Shown here piece after piece: positions 9,481 through 22,114 of a stretch of DNA of 42,505 nucleotides (position 1 is the first letter of the stretch; each line of letters starts with the position of its first letter). The notes beneath the pieces are model-generated. The model had not been told where the DNA came from. It did not search any database and worked only from the letters and a program-made list of their open reading frames with translations. The DNA comes from Pezizomycotina sp. ARF18 (taxonomy: Eukaryota; Ascomycota). Where the stretch lies: contig AZLU01000155.1 in the NCBI GenBank assembly GCA_002224055.1, forward strand, positions 1-42,505, read 5' to 3'. Made by a program: the position numbers and the translations under genes.

Positions 9481-10767
9481 TCGACACCAAAGGTAAGCAA
9501 ATATCCCTTTTTCTTTGCTGAATCGCTTCCTTCTACTGAGAGAATCTTTTTCTCCACATCCTATCTATCTTTCTTCCTTATTCTCTCTCTCTCTCTTATG
9601 CACCTATTATCATCGTCCATCGTCCTTTCCCCATTGCCCTTTTTTTTTTTTTTTTTTTCTTTTTTGGTAGATCACCAGGTTTCTCCACCCTTGATATCTA
9701 CCTTCTTTTCTTTTCCTTTTTTTAATATTTTTCGCTAGTGAATTTCACACTAACTTTATTCTTATTACTTATTATTATTTGAAAAGGAAAAAAGGTACCA
9801 AGTTTCGCTCTCGTATCATATGTACAAAAAATAAAAACCGCCCTGGCGCAGATTTCACGCTATCGAGTTTTTTTTTATTTCCTTTTTCTTGGTGTCACTT
9901 CCTTCCCTCTCTATCGCAGAACCTTCAGAAAACCACAACAAAAAAGAAAAGGAAAAAAAAGGGAAACCGCCGCCCGGTTCGCTATCGCCTCTTCATCAAT
10001 AACCATCCCCTCCAGGACCTCAGATAGCACTTCGCATCTTCTTACCCGCTATACGATACTGGTACGACATACAGCGAACCCCAATAGCAGGTTTTCCGAA
10101 CCCGTTGTCTGCTCTCGACACGTCTGCTGCTGATCTTCGAGGGCGGTTTGGTGTTTCAGTAAGGGGATAGCCCGCCTATTTATTTTCTGACCCGAAAAAG
10201 TTCAGACGATTCTGAGGGATGAAAGAGCGAAAAGCTAACTCGACCAACTCTATCGTCAGATCTCCTATCATCGGTTCAGGAGGTTTTATACAATTTGATT
10301 CCTTGTTTGAGAATTTCTGGATTACCTACACGGAAAATAGAGCAGTCGTGCTCGACTGTTCAATAATTGCTTTTCATTATTAAATTTCGCCATTCGCCGC
10401 GGGAATCCCAGTTTTATATTCTCTCTTTTCTAATTAAATTTTTTTTTTCCCACCCAGAATTTTCTTTTTGGTTATTATTCTACTACTTAATTTTTTTTTT
10501 TTTTTTCGGATGGTTCTCAATTTCTTGTCCACCACTTGAGAGATCAAAATCTAGCGAAAGAGAAATCCCTTTTTATTCTTTTAGCAAACAACTATAACTT
10601 TAGAAAAATTCTTCATATTACTAGGGAACCTCTTGAATAACAGGGAATATATCTGAAGATACTTGAACTCAACAATCAGAAAAGCTTTTAGGAGGGTGTA
10701 TCCTCGGATAGCCTCAACTAGTTCAAGACAAAGGAATATTGTTTAGGAACACCTTTTTTTTTCCATC
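9481..10767. other. T-rich spacer and probable CTK1 5' region
   Basis: This 1.3-kb stretch is strongly pyrimidine-biased on the plus strand, with a T18-19 tract (about 9640-9658) and T10-T16 runs near 10440 and 10491-10506. Section 10030-10270 is more balanced in composition and may belong to the 5'UTR of the downstream kinase. No conserved coding block was found. Confidence 0.45.
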
Positions 10768-13700
10768 ATGGGAAAGGTCGTTCAAACCGCAACTGGAGGG
10801 GAGCAAACGGGAACCATAGGGGTGGAAACAACCCAGACGGGCCACAAGACAGAGATAGAAGACGCAACAGTCCGCCACCGTCATCGCGTTCGGGATCGTC
10901 GAGAAGGAAGGATGATGTTTGGATACCTCCAAGCCCCCGCGGGGATGATCATAAGGACTCGGAATCACAACGTGGCAGGCCCAGAGTAAGGACGCCAAGC
11001 GAAGATAGCAAGGTTTCTGGAGGAGGAGTAGGAGCAGGAGCAGGAGGAAGATATCGTTCCAGATCTCCGATCAACCACGCATCAAAGGACGATCATTCTC
11101 GGTCTGGTAGGCCAGATTTCAATGACGATGGGAAAAGATCACGTCCTGCCCCGCACAAGAAAAGACATAGGTCGCCAAAACGAAGACGGAGCCCCTCTCC
11201 GGGATTTCATGGTGGAAGCAAAAGTTTTAAGAAGACTAAGCGCGGGAGGAGCCCTCATTTTGGCGGCGATAGCAGAGACAGAAGACGCTCGGAAGTCCAC
11301 TCCCCAGGCGTGGGGATTCTAGGTCAAAAGACAATAATTCTCCAGCACGTCACGCTTCCCCTGAGCCCCGGCCTGTCGCTCGCGATGATCCGGCAAGCCC
11401 CAAGGCTACTGCTACTACTACTCATGATCGTGCTCACTCGCCGTCCTCCAGCAGACAGAGGTCGAAGTCCCCACAGACTCCCGTTCAGGAAACCGAAACT
11501 TTCAGAAATCGCGATATCGCTCACCTCACGCCGAGGCTCTTCCCCACCAAGGAAATTTGGCCAGTATTCACGGACCAAGAAGGATAAACGTAACGCAAAA
11601 CGGAGGAAACCTTCACCAGGCCGACGTCGCCCAACACCTACCAGAAGCGAACGATCGTTATCACCCCGTAGACGTCGTACTCCATCGCCCTCATCTCCCG
11701 TGAGGAGGCGATCTCCAAGTGCAAACCACGATACGACCAGGAACTCTCGTTCACCAGCCCGCGACACCCATCAGGACGGCTCCACCAGTGCACCAGGGCC
11801 ATCAGGGTCACCACGCTCACCACTTGAGGGCACCTCGTCTAAAAAGGAGGTTACGGATAACAACAAAGACAACAATAACCCGAAAGGAAAAGAGATACTA
11901 GTAGAGAACGCGGAGAATCCCTCGCCGTAGCGATAGGGGAAGATCTGCTTCTCCAGAACGCGAGTTTCGAAGGGGTGGGAAAACGTCCAATTACGATCAT
12001 CGCCGGGATGGGAAGGCCGGGAAAGGAGCCACTCGGTGGTTCTCGCCGTCGTGGGTCCTTTAAGAAAGACCGGGATGTCGATCACTCCTACCCTCAGTAT
12101 CCCACTGGCCCCAAGTTCAACAAAAAGGGGAAAAATAGGAAAAAGAGTAGCCATTTTGATCGGCGAGATGGCCACGGTCGTCGCTCACCCCCTCACGGCC
12201 CCCTTTCACCGGCCCCAACGCCATTCCAAGAGGTCCCGCCAACAAGTCTAAGGCTGAGCCTTCGTTCCGTTCGAAAAGAGGATCCGGCTACGATAACGAG
12301 GAGGCACGCCGCCGCTCCAAGAGTTCGAAGATGTGCTAAAAGAGACACCAATTCCAGGGACGGCGATGGCCATGACGACCCTGACCGTGGCGTAAATGAT
12401 CACTCACAAATGTCACCTTCAGACCACGGCCGCCACCAGTCTCCTCAACGTCGCCAGAGCCAGGATGGTGACTTCAACGCTATGCCGCCCCCGCCTCGGC
12501 CAAATCGCAACGATGGTCACGCTAAAGGTGGCTTCAAAGGCCCGCGCTACTCTGAGTCGGCTCTCGAGGCTCCCCCAAAACCGTAGGGGCGACGATACGA
12601 AGGGTGGAAGGATTCGTTTCAGCTTAACAAGTCTGGAAACAGAAAGACACCTGCGTCACGATCAGAACAAGCCGATGGGTCTGCACGTCGTATTCCAACC
12701 GGGCCTGCAGCCATGCAGATTCCGACGGGGCCGGCTGCTCAGCGCCGCGGTGGTCATCATGCTAGAAATCAGGAAATTCAGCAGCAACACCAACCGCCGC
12801 CACCGTCACCGCCCCAACCTCCTACTCCATGAACAGAGGAGACCTCCGAGACAACTCGGTCGATACAATGGAGGTGGATCTGAATTGGACAGGCAGAAGA
12901 GACAATGCTACGAAAGAGTCACTATGGTCGGCGAAGGCACATATGGCAGAGTATATAAAGCGATCAATAAGGGGACTAAGCAATTTGTTGCTCTTAAGCG
13001 CATCCGGTTGGAGCATGAACGTGACGGCGTAAGTACTATCTTGGCCTTTCGACAAGAAGAGCAAGCTAACAATTTTTATTTTTTAAGTTCCCTATCACTG
13101 CGATGCGTGAGATGCGACTTTTGCAACCTTGGAGCACAGAAACATAGTCTGCCTTCTTGAGACTATGGTCGAATTCAGTGAGTATTCCTCTCATCTCCTT
13201 AATATCACTAATCTTGTGTTTCCCCGTTTTTGTATACCTATTTTTTCCCTTATTTTTCGAGCTTTTTACCTCAGGGAGTGGCTACTTACGAATGTATTTC
13301 TTAGACGAGTTTTACATGGTTTTTGAGTACATGGACCATGACTTGACAGGAATTCTGAACCACCCGACCTTTGTGCTTGAAGAATGCACATCAAACACTT
13401 GGCCCAGCAGTTCTTCGAAGGACTGGGCTACCTTCACCATCGTGGTGTTTTACACAGAGATATCAAAGGCTCGAATATTCTTCTGAATAACGATGGTGAA
13501 CTTAAGATTGCTGATTTCGGACTCGCTCGCCACTACAATAAGAAAAGAAAGGCCTTGAGTATACGAATCGCATTATCACCCTCTGGTACCGTGGGCCTGA
13601 GATTCTTCTTGGTGCAACGACGTATAACGATAAGGTAGATATGTGGAGTGCCGGATGTCTTTTCGCGGAACTTTTTACAAAATCGGCTATCTTCCCAGGG

Positions 13701-14354
13701 AAGGATGAGATAGATCAGCTCGAGAAGATTTACGATGTCATGGGGACGCCAACCCTCCAAATGTGGCCTGCTTTGGGAGAAATGCCATGGTATTCTCTTA
13801 TACGGCATCTGAGCCTTTCAAACCTTGCCGGTTCAAGGAAAGTTTCAAAGACAAGAAAGAGTAAGCTATCCCTCAACTTCAACTCTCAACATTTATTTCT
13901 TTGCTAATGCCTATCCTCCAGAGTCCTACCTGGTCGTGCTTATGATCTTGCAAGGTCCTTGCTTTCTTACGATCCTGACAAGCGACCAAGTTGCGCTGAA
14001 GTTCTTAAGCATCCTTATTTCAGTAGCGATCCGAAACCGGAACCTCCACTTCAGTAAGTTCTCTGCAGAGCGTATCACCAAATCAGCAAGCAACTAATGC
14101 CTTATTGTCATGTCTAGCATTCGCGATCTCCAAGGTGAATGGCACGAGTACGAATCAAAGAACAGGAGAAAGCAAGAAGCAAAGGAGCGTGAACGTGAAA
14201 ACGGGAGCAAGAAAGGATTCTTTACGAGAAGCAGCAGCAGCTTCAACGAGCAGAGCTTCAGCAAGCGCAACTCCCACAGATGCAGATGCTGCAACAAGAG
14301 GCACACCCACAACCACCTAGCGAACAACCAGTGATTCTAAATCAAGCAAGTTAG
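10768..14354 (+). CDS. CTK1: CTK1/CDK12-type RNA polymerase II CTD kinase
   Basis: This cyclin-dependent kinase should phosphorylate Ser2 of the RNA polymerase II CTD with a cyclin K/Ctk2-type partner in the nucleus. The N-terminal half (10768-12850) is a long RS/RRRSPSP/Pro-rich region, as in CDK12/13. The kinase domain shows [11 protein letters not shown] (P-loop), [27 protein letters not shown] (cyclin-binding helix), [30 protein letters not shown] (catalytic loop), [29 protein letters not shown] and [20 protein letters not shown]. Introns: 13029-13087, 13178-13274, 13861-13921, about 14053-14118. A Gln-rich tail ends NQAS. The start at 10768 needs one extra base soon after ATG to give [16 protein letters not shown] replaces the usual WYRPPE or WYRAPE. 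Several indels occur in the RS region and near 13122, 13385 and 13555. If the TAG at 14352-14354 is an error, an open frame continues about 45 codons. Confidence 0.93.
13029..13087 (+). other. Kinase gene intron within the cyclin-binding region
   Basis: GTAAGT donor, GCTAAC branch and TTTTAAG acceptor, 59 nt. Splicing joins ERDG to FPITAMRE without a frame correction, which confirms this boundary. Confidence 0.85.
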
Positions 14355-15506
14355 GAACCGCAGTCTAAGGTAAATTCTGTCTCCGCAGTAGTGAGCGCCA
14401 GTCAAGTGAAGCTCAAAGAGCAGACAAGAATACGATTCCGCAGTCCAACGGTTCTCGAAAACGCAAAGCGGACTGCCAATACACCGAGGGTCAGGTGAAA
14501 AGTATCTCGACCTCATCAATGCGACGCGAAGGAAACTCAGGATCACAACAAAAGCTAGCAAGATTCAAGATGAAAACAACGAAGAATGCAGGATTTCTAA
14601 GAAACAAGAAAGTACTCTGCAATTTAATGCCCGGTGATTTGTTTATCTAACCACCCTAAACGTGTCCCCTGGGGAATTTTTTTACCATGCTTTAGTCGAT
14701 TTTAATGGTTTGGGTTTCTCCTATAAAAAATTACCCCACACAAATATCCTATGTTCTAGGTAGCGCTTATGCATCCCATGTTCACGTCTTTCAGGACTTC
14801 CCATCCCTTTACTCTCTACCGATATTTATTTTCTATACCGGGCACCGCTTATTACATCGATATTTCTTTTTTTTTTTTTTTTTTTTTTTTCACGTTCACA
14901 CAAAGATTTCCATGTCTTTGATATCTCCCTAGCCACAGATTCCCTGCACAAACCCTCTAGCACTATACACGTTTTCGTTATTGAGAATAAATGCATACAG
15001 CACCGGAGTTCATTGATTTTTTCCTTTCTCTTATTTATTTATTTTCTTTTTAAAAATTTTCCTTGTTAGAAGTTTTCAGTGACCAAGGCAATAATTTCAA
15101 AGTCACATCACAAGGGGTTGATTCCCTTCTCTCTCTGTTTTTTTGGTACGACTTGAATTTTTTCCTACCTTTATTTCATAAGAACACATTCTCCTGTAAG
15201 ATAAATCCAGTATTCACATTGTAATAAACGGGTTGGATAAAACAAACGGGGTATATAAATGGTATATATGTCAAATAAAGTATCTGTATCTGTCTATGGG
15301 GGCAGCTTCAGTACAAAACAAATATATATATTAGCGGGACGGAGACACTATATCTATCGAAAGGCTTGCACAACCATCAAACATTATACTACTGTGACCA
15401 CCAAATATTATTCTACTATAAGAGCAATTGTCGTAGGAACCATCGTACATTCAAGTTAGTTATATATAGTAGACTGGTTTTTATGCTTTGTAGAGATCAC
15501 ACGTGG
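14355..15506. other. Convergent spacer, kinase / NADH pyrophosphatase
   Basis: This 1.15-kb 3'-to-3' spacer is AT-rich. The first 150 bases could still encode kinase C-terminal sequence (EPQSKVNSVSAVVSASQVKL) if the stop at 14352 is an error. A T23-type tract lies at about 14868-14890. Remaining short frames look like chance. Confidence 0.5.
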
Positions 15507-16961
15507 TTATATCTTGGAAACGGCGTGGTACTGGTCTTCGACGACTGCAACTAGAAGTTGGTTGGCAATCGCCGTGCTTGGAGGCAATCGCAGGTTGCCC
15601 TGTACGACGGTCACATTACGATATTAGCAGGTTATTTCGCAATGAAAAGAAATAGTAAATAAATAGATATCCCGATGGAAAAATAAACGCAGCGGATCAA
15701 ATTTGTTTCCAATGGCCGCCCACCTCTTATACTCCGGCGGCGGCGGATCCGCCAGCGAACCCGTCGTGTGCTTCAGCGCCTGCCTGACTTCATCCAGCGA
15801 GAACCACTTGGCCGACTCCAACTCCGGGTCGTTCTTCAGGTTTATTGTCTCCCCTTCGGGCGACGCTTCACCGATGCACCCGATCATCAGGTTCGACGGG
15901 TACGGCCAGGGCTGGCTGGAGTGCACAACGCTGTTGGAAACTACGACGCCGGCTTCCTCCACGTTTCCCGCTTGACGGCTTCGTGGATCGATTCTCCGGG
16001 TTCCAGGAAACCCGCGAGGCAGGAGTACCAGTACTTCGGCCACCGCTTTTGCCTACCGAGGAGGATCTTGTCGCCGGTGCTGTTGAGGATGGCCATTATG
16101 ACTGTTGGGTCTGTTCTTGGGAACTATTTGATGGTTATCTTTTGTTAATAAGATGCCTTTTGATTATGCAGATTTTTTTAAATGGGTGTATATGGCACAT
16201 ACGGCGATATTGTGTACACCCTCGCGAACGATACATGGCGGCCTCTTCTGACCCTTATCGAGCGAAGGGCATACCCTTTTACCTCCGGCGTGCGTACCAA
16301 CGTCCGCAGACCGCAGGCACTACAAAACCTCGTGCTGCGGTTCCAATGAATGAAGCTCCTGGCTTGCGATAATACCGCAGCTAGTTCAATTTTTAGCATA
16401 AGCCTAACTTATATATATATATATACATATATTTAATATCAAGTTATTACTCACCTTCATCAGCGACAAGCTTCAAATCCAACCGCGTCTTCTTAAAAGC
16501 CCACGTCGGATTCTTCTCCGCCACATTTTTTACGATCTTCTCCACTTTCTCTTTATTCTGATCGTTCATCGTGATATCTACCGCCCAATGCGGCCTGCCC
16601 TTAAAAGCTTCATACACGAACGCTTCCTTATCTTCTTTATCCGCATTAACAGCGTTCTCATCCACGCCGATAAAACCACGAGCGGTTGTTCGACGCTACT
16701 GTCGAATTGCGCAATAGCCGCTTCCTCGTCAACCTCGAACAGGTCGCCGATGTACTCTTTAACGTCGTCGTAGGTGACGTACGCGAGGTGTTTTTCTGAC
16801 TCCGAGAGCGGGTCGAGGTCCCGCAGCAGCAGGAAGCGGGAGGATGGGTGCCGCAGGGCCGCGCTGAGGAATTTGGTGTTCGCCCGCAGGAACGAGACCC
16901 TGTTTATGTTGGAGCCCGCGAAGTAGTTTACTTTGCCGGGACCGAACTTTTTGCTCAGCAT
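15507..16961 (-). CDS. NPY1: NADH pyrophosphatase (NUDT12/Npy1 type Nudix hydrolase)
   Basis: This enzyme hydrolyses NAD(H), and in eukaryotes removes NAD caps from RNA, often in peroxisomes. The N-terminal domain reads MLSKKFGPGKVNYFAGSNIN then RVSFLR. The zinc ribbon is RFCSACG then GGKRVCPSLDKGQKRPPC. The Nudix core is TVIMAILNSTGDKILLGRQK, YSCLAGFLEPGESI, HEAVKRE with EEAGVVV, and WPYPSNLMIGCIGEAS. SPKW-type residues AKWFSLDEVRQAL follow. The last exon is NLRLPPSTAIANQLLVAVVE with the stop at 15507-15509. Introns: 16454 down to the acceptor before AAVLSQARSF, one before the Nudix core, and one before NLRLPP. One indel lies inside the Nudix box and others near 16300 and 16680. The (TA)n run at 16409-16425 is inside the first intron. 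No clear C-terminal SKL is seen. Confidence 0.9.
16409..16425. repeat. (TA)n microsatellite inside an intron
   Basis: About eight TA dinucleotides lie within the first intron of the NADH pyrophosphatase gene. Confidence 0.8.
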
Positions 16962-17796
16962 GGTGGAAGAGGAATGGTGGAGGATGGATAGTGCGGCAGT
17001 TGTGTGTATGTTAAAGCTCGACCTCGGATACTTAAGCGGTTAAGCTCTATCTCCAATGAAATGTTACACGCGAAGGACCGGGGCTATCCGGTTCGTCCCG
17101 ACTTGCAGAGGAAACTATGAAGCTTAGATGTTAGAAAAGAAAGAATATATATCTAATCTATGTTATTGTAAATACTTACTTGTAAAAATCGGCGCTGATA
17201 AGACTAATACTTGCTCAACAACCCAGACGCAATTACTGCTTTATAAGTAATTCGTTACCCAGGAACACACGCGCATCTCACTTGCATCATCATTCTCCCA
17301 ACGGTCTTGTCTTTTTAGCCGTATTTTGATCCGAGATCCACTTTGCGATTTCAAGGTTTATTGGACTTGGGATAGCCGGATATAAGAAAAAATGAGTTAA
17401 TAAGGAATGAATGTTCAGAAATCTGCAATAGTAAAGCGCTACTAACGCACTAGTAATGCACCAGTAGTGAATCAATAGCAAATTAATAATGATGCGGAGA
17501 ATGACCGCTTGAGAACACGGGAAGCGGAGAAGAAAGCTATTTGCGATGTAAAGAAATAACATGGATACCGCTTAATAGGCAAAATATCCGTAGAATACCA
17601 AACTGCTGGGAACTGTCACGATTCGGAGCGTAGGCCCAGGTAAGCAACAGCCACCGATTGCGACTAAAGCACTTGTAGCGAAATAACTGAACAGACACAT
17701 ATTATTAATAATCTTGGTATCATATATACAGAAATTCTCAAAACATACACAATCATTAATTATTACTAGCTATTAATTATTTTTAATTTTTCCAAG
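16962..17796. other. Spacer between sugar porter and NADH pyrophosphatase
   Basis: Both neighbours are on the minus strand, so this is the porter's 3' region plus the pyrophosphatase promoter. It is AT-rich on the porter side and GC-richer near 17000-17110. A hydrophobic 90-codon minus frame (17290-17562) has no ATG-supported family match and is not called. Confidence 0.5.
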
Positions 17797-20771
17797 TTAT
17801 TCTGTAAAGCCTCTTGGCTCTACAGCGTTGATATCCCATCCCCCTGCAATCTTGCTGCGATCTAACACGGGCTTGGGCACGTTTTTGCGCCTGAATATGT
17901 ACCTCCGTAGGAAGTATTTGCACTGTTCGATGCCGTAGCGCATGTGCTCTGATGACGTTATGCTGAATGTCTCGTCCAGCTGTTCGAGCGTGAGGTCTTT
18001 CGTTTCAGGGACGCTATTTATATTCGTTAGAATCGTAAGATAGGTCTTCTATACCACTGCTCGAGGATAGGAAACATCGAGCTTAATAATGAGGGAAAGG
18101 GATGTATGGATGTATAAAACTTACAAGAGCAATATTAAAACAACCGATGACGCACCAGGCTGCGTACAAGCCCAGTGCGCCAGTCGGTTTGAACGCCTGC
18201 TGGAATTTCGGGAAGCTGATTGTATATTTAGCATTATATAGCAACATAAATAGGTATACAGTAAAAAAAAGAAAAACTTATAATAGATATAAAGATGTTA
18301 TATTTACCTCACAGCGAGTACGAAGTTGAAAAACCAGTTGACCGCCGTGACGACGGACATTCCTAACGCTCGAAGGTACAATGGCATGCTTTCGGCAGCG
18401 TACACGAAAGGTACGGGACCTTCGCCGGGACTGTATGCCACACTGAAGAGATCTAATGAAGAAATTTTAGTTAATTGAGGTATATTCTCTTTGGTGTCGA
18501 GTTAATGGACGGGAGCGTTTGGTCACTTACACATGCTGACGGTAACTAGTACTGTCCTGGCCTCTCCTTGAACAAGAAGGCTAATCCCGTCAGGAATTGA
18601 ATAAAGCCAGAAACGGGAATGTTGCTAGAGAAGATTGCGCCGGCCTATAATACCGGATTGTTGGCTGTAGTGGCAGACTGAGAGGCGGGTATGTGCCTGT
18701 TTTGATATTGTCCTACCTATTGTATCATCGTAAACACTGCTGCAGAGCGAAGACGAAATTAATAATCCCAAAGCCCATACTCAACAGAATGGAAGTCTTG
18801 TCCGAAAAGTCGGCATCTTTGAAGATTTTTGTAGAGTAATACGCGAAAGCATTGACACCGCAGGAACTAAAAGCAGGGCAAGGCCATTAGCGATTAAATA
18901 GCTTATAAAATATGGTTGGGTGAAAGATCGAAATCGGACGCACCTGCTGCATGAACATGACTATGATGCCTATAAATCCAGAAATGACATATTAGTAAAT
19001 AGTCGGAATAACCTTTACAGCAATGAGCCCAGTGCAGTTAAACTACAGCAAAAACAGCCCGACGGTTTCTCGGGATTCTAAAAAGTTCAAGGATCCTGTA
19101 CTTGTGCTCACGCTTTATCCGCTCCTCGCCGTCTAGGAGGTGTGTGAATCAGGAAAAGATCACGGGCAGCAATACATATGAACCTCTCAGGCGGATTAAT
19201 GAGTCAAATGCCTTCTGGTAATAAGAAGTGCGGCCTTGGCGAGCCTTGAGGAGCAGCCACCGTGGCGATTCAGGCAGGCTGAATGTATACATCGCGGTGA
19301 TCAAGGGGAGTAACATGGGACTCGCAAGAGTCAAGCGCCAGTGCAAGCTACACCGGGCGCCAATAATATGTTTCGCGGTTGGTTCTGATTGCACAGGCCA
19401 TGGTTACCGGTGTCCCAACCGCTCAATATCGGACGGAAAACAACAGCTGAGAGGTAGCCGAGCATAATTCCGAAAGCCTTGATTTTTTTTTTGTTAAATA
19501 TTGAATCTTGCGAACTGGGTTCAAATGAAAGCCAACTTACGGTCCAAAGCCTAAAGACAATTATCGTAAGATGCCGAATTTCAATTTAAAGGAAGTAAGG
19601 TCAAAAGCAAAGGTCAAACTCACTGCCAGAACATTACCAAGCCTCCGCGCACGTTCGCAGCAACATTCTAGATTTTTTTGTTAGCTATTCACCATGCGTC
19701 ACAATGATAATATAACAATTTGAAGACTTACCGCCGCATAGATAGGAATCGTAGAACTATACGAGTATTTTTAGCTAAGAGCTCCGGTACATGCATTCAT
19801 TTTACGAGGGATATACCTTTTAGGACCAATACCAAAGCCTTTAAACGAAAAGTCGAAACATTAGCATGATGAGAACCGCAGTAAGTTGTGTTAAATTGCC
19901 ACAAGAATATTTATACATACCTAAGAAAAATCTAGCAATGAAGAGATGCCACCTTTTGAAAAGCCGGTAAGCATGCAACCTTTGATACTCCTTCATCTCT
20001 AAATTATTCGAAACAAACCTACCATGTATTGACGCCTGGCAAACCTTGCAGACGCAGGTTATACTACTAATCAGAATGTCAAGAAAATAGTTCCACGCCG
20101 GCCAAGGTAATTATTTAGGGGATCCGTGAGTAAACACCCGATCACCGCACAACATAGATAGGGAGCGGCGTTAACGATCCAGGCGTCCAGTATTGCTATC
20201 GCCCCCAATACCAAGAGCCCATTGGTACCATATTTGCGCGCCATTCACTGCGGTCGTCCCAGCCTGGACCGCGGCGCCAAGCTGCAAATCGCGACCAATT
20301 TGTACAATTCAAACGGTTGCTTCCATTTCCTCGTCTTTCTCTCTCTAGCTCGTCTAATTCCCTCCGCGTGAATTTGAGGTCCCCTGGTAGAGGGCGGTCG
20401 AATGCGTAAGCCGCATCCTGCGCGAGAAATGCGCCTTTGGTATCTTTTCTTTCCACAGCTCATCAATCTTCGTCTTATCCATGAACCGATTGACTAGACC
20501 GAACATGGCCTTTGGCGTCATGTCCTGGAAGGGGTTTATAAGCTCGCTGTTGATGTTCGGTGCGATAGCTCACGGTGGCTCGCCTCGAGCTCTCCAGCGT
20601 CGTCGACGACGTCATTGGAACGGAAGTGTGTAAACCCAAGGATGTCGAATATCCTATCATATCCCCGCTGTCATAGTCGGGATGATAAGGCCTCCCTGTC
20701 GTGCGACTTAGAGAGGCAGGTTGGTTAGGTCCCCAGGTTGGAGAAGCAATCTTTTCGGAGTCGGAATCCAT
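17797..20771 (-). CDS. MFS sugar porter
   Basis: This plasma-membrane or vacuolar sugar/polyol transporter belongs to the major facilitator superfamily sugar porter family. The N-terminal cytosolic part begins MDSDSEKIASPTWGPNQPAS and includes a block MFGLVNRFMDKTKIDELWKE and KFTRRELDELERERR. Then KLVAICSLA starts TM1, followed by NAAPYLCCAVIGCLLTDPLN and GRRGT (loop 2-3 sugar-porter signature). PESPRWLLLKAR is the signature after TM6. The C-terminus is VPETKDLTLEQLDETFSITS ending VEPRGFTE, stop at 17797-17799. The family's PESPRWLL and PETK motifs are unmistakable. The gene is cut by many short introns (about 18030-18140, 18225-18310, 18450-18535 and several between 18880 and 20110), not all resolved, and carries multiple indels. 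The substrate is not deducible. Confidence 0.85.
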
Positions 20772-22083
20772 GATTGCAAATAGTCGGATACAATGGTACT
20801 TAGTTAGGCAGAAGTGAGCGATTATTTGCGCCTGCACCCGCAAGTATCTCTATCTCAACGTAGATACTCTAACCACAACACCAAACTATTAATATTAATT
20901 TTAATTTTGTGCCGAAAACCTGCATAAGTATTGAAAAGACTGATGGGGGTTATACGAAAAATCATTAAAATGAAATGCGAAAATACATACAAAACAATAA
21001 TGACAAAAATAATCAGTTTGGAGAGGAATAGAGGAAACGCGGAGGATTGAGTGAGCATTGGACGTGCGTACCTGGATCTTGAACCGTTCCTCGGATGAGA
21101 TCAGCGATTGTTGTGCGTATTTCTTCAATGTGTCTCAACTAGCGCTTACTCTGCCAGGCGTAGGCAGCAGAGACGTGAAAATATATTCGCATGTATGTAT
21201 ATATCTAGGTTGAGATTTGAACGACTTCACGTTCGCGGGTTTGTGTCGCTTGCGCTAACTTAACGTTAAGGTTTTTTTGGTCGTCTCGCGAGGAAAACAG
21301 CAATTATCAGATCTGCCCCGAGGATGAGATTCCGGGGTGTATCGGTATTTTTATAGAACGAGATTTATTGTTGATTGATAAGAAATTCGCGTTCAGGATA
21401 TTGAAGAATAAATAATTATAAAGTTCATTTAAGCAATTATTTTCATTGACACTCCTTTCGTAGTGGGCGGTATGATCGTTTTTATGGTTTCTACACCGTG
21501 ACTATACAAGGCTAAGGTTTTTATTCGGAGGATGTCGTCGCAAAGTGAAAAGGCAGTGATCCCTGTTGTGCAATAATCATTATTTTCAGAATCCAAACAC
21601 TCACTCAATCTCTCATCATACACTAAACACTTAAACTTGGTCAGATATTATATAATATTTACTTTTTTGTTTCTTTTTTTTTTTTTTTTTTTCCTTTTTT
21701 TAAAAAAGTGCAAATTGCGCATTGGTTCGTTAGTTTGGTTTAATATGGCTGACTGAACCATCGGAAATAGGAGAGAAGGCGGGGGGAAGGATAACGCCAA
21801 CCCTCCTGTGCTCTAATGATCCACCGATCCTAGTATATCACCGCGAAGGTAGAAGGGGAAAAGGGTAAAGAAAGGAATTGAATAAACAATTAAGTAATGA
21901 ATATTCTTACCTGCTGGGATCGATAAATATTTTTGGAACGAATGTCTATATATATACACTACTGCAAGGGATACTAAGTACTTTTGCAAGAAAACTTGGA
22001 TCGGTAGTATTCGTTTCCATTCGATAACCTGTTATAATTCCACTTCGTCGAATTCGAATGGTTTTCGCTCTGCTCTACGCACC

Positions 22084-22114
22084 TATATATATAATATATA
22101 TATATATATATATT
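22084..22114. repeat. (TA)n microsatellite
   Basis: An almost perfect TA repeat is followed by GAATATATTAATTAATATATTC, so the whole can fold as a short AT hairpin. Confidence 0.85.

Noticed and set aside
11310-12586. Separate genes for each RS/Pro-rich frame
   Set aside because: Same composition continues across frame switches straight into the kinase domain, so one frameshifted gene is more economical.
17030-17110. Possible tRNA (GGTTCGTCCC-like B box)
   Set aside because: No matching A box at the proper distance and no cloverleaf could be folded by eye.
17290-17562. Hydrophobic 90-codon minus frame
   Set aside because: AT-rich spacer; hydrophobicity follows from T-rich codons; no transporter motif.
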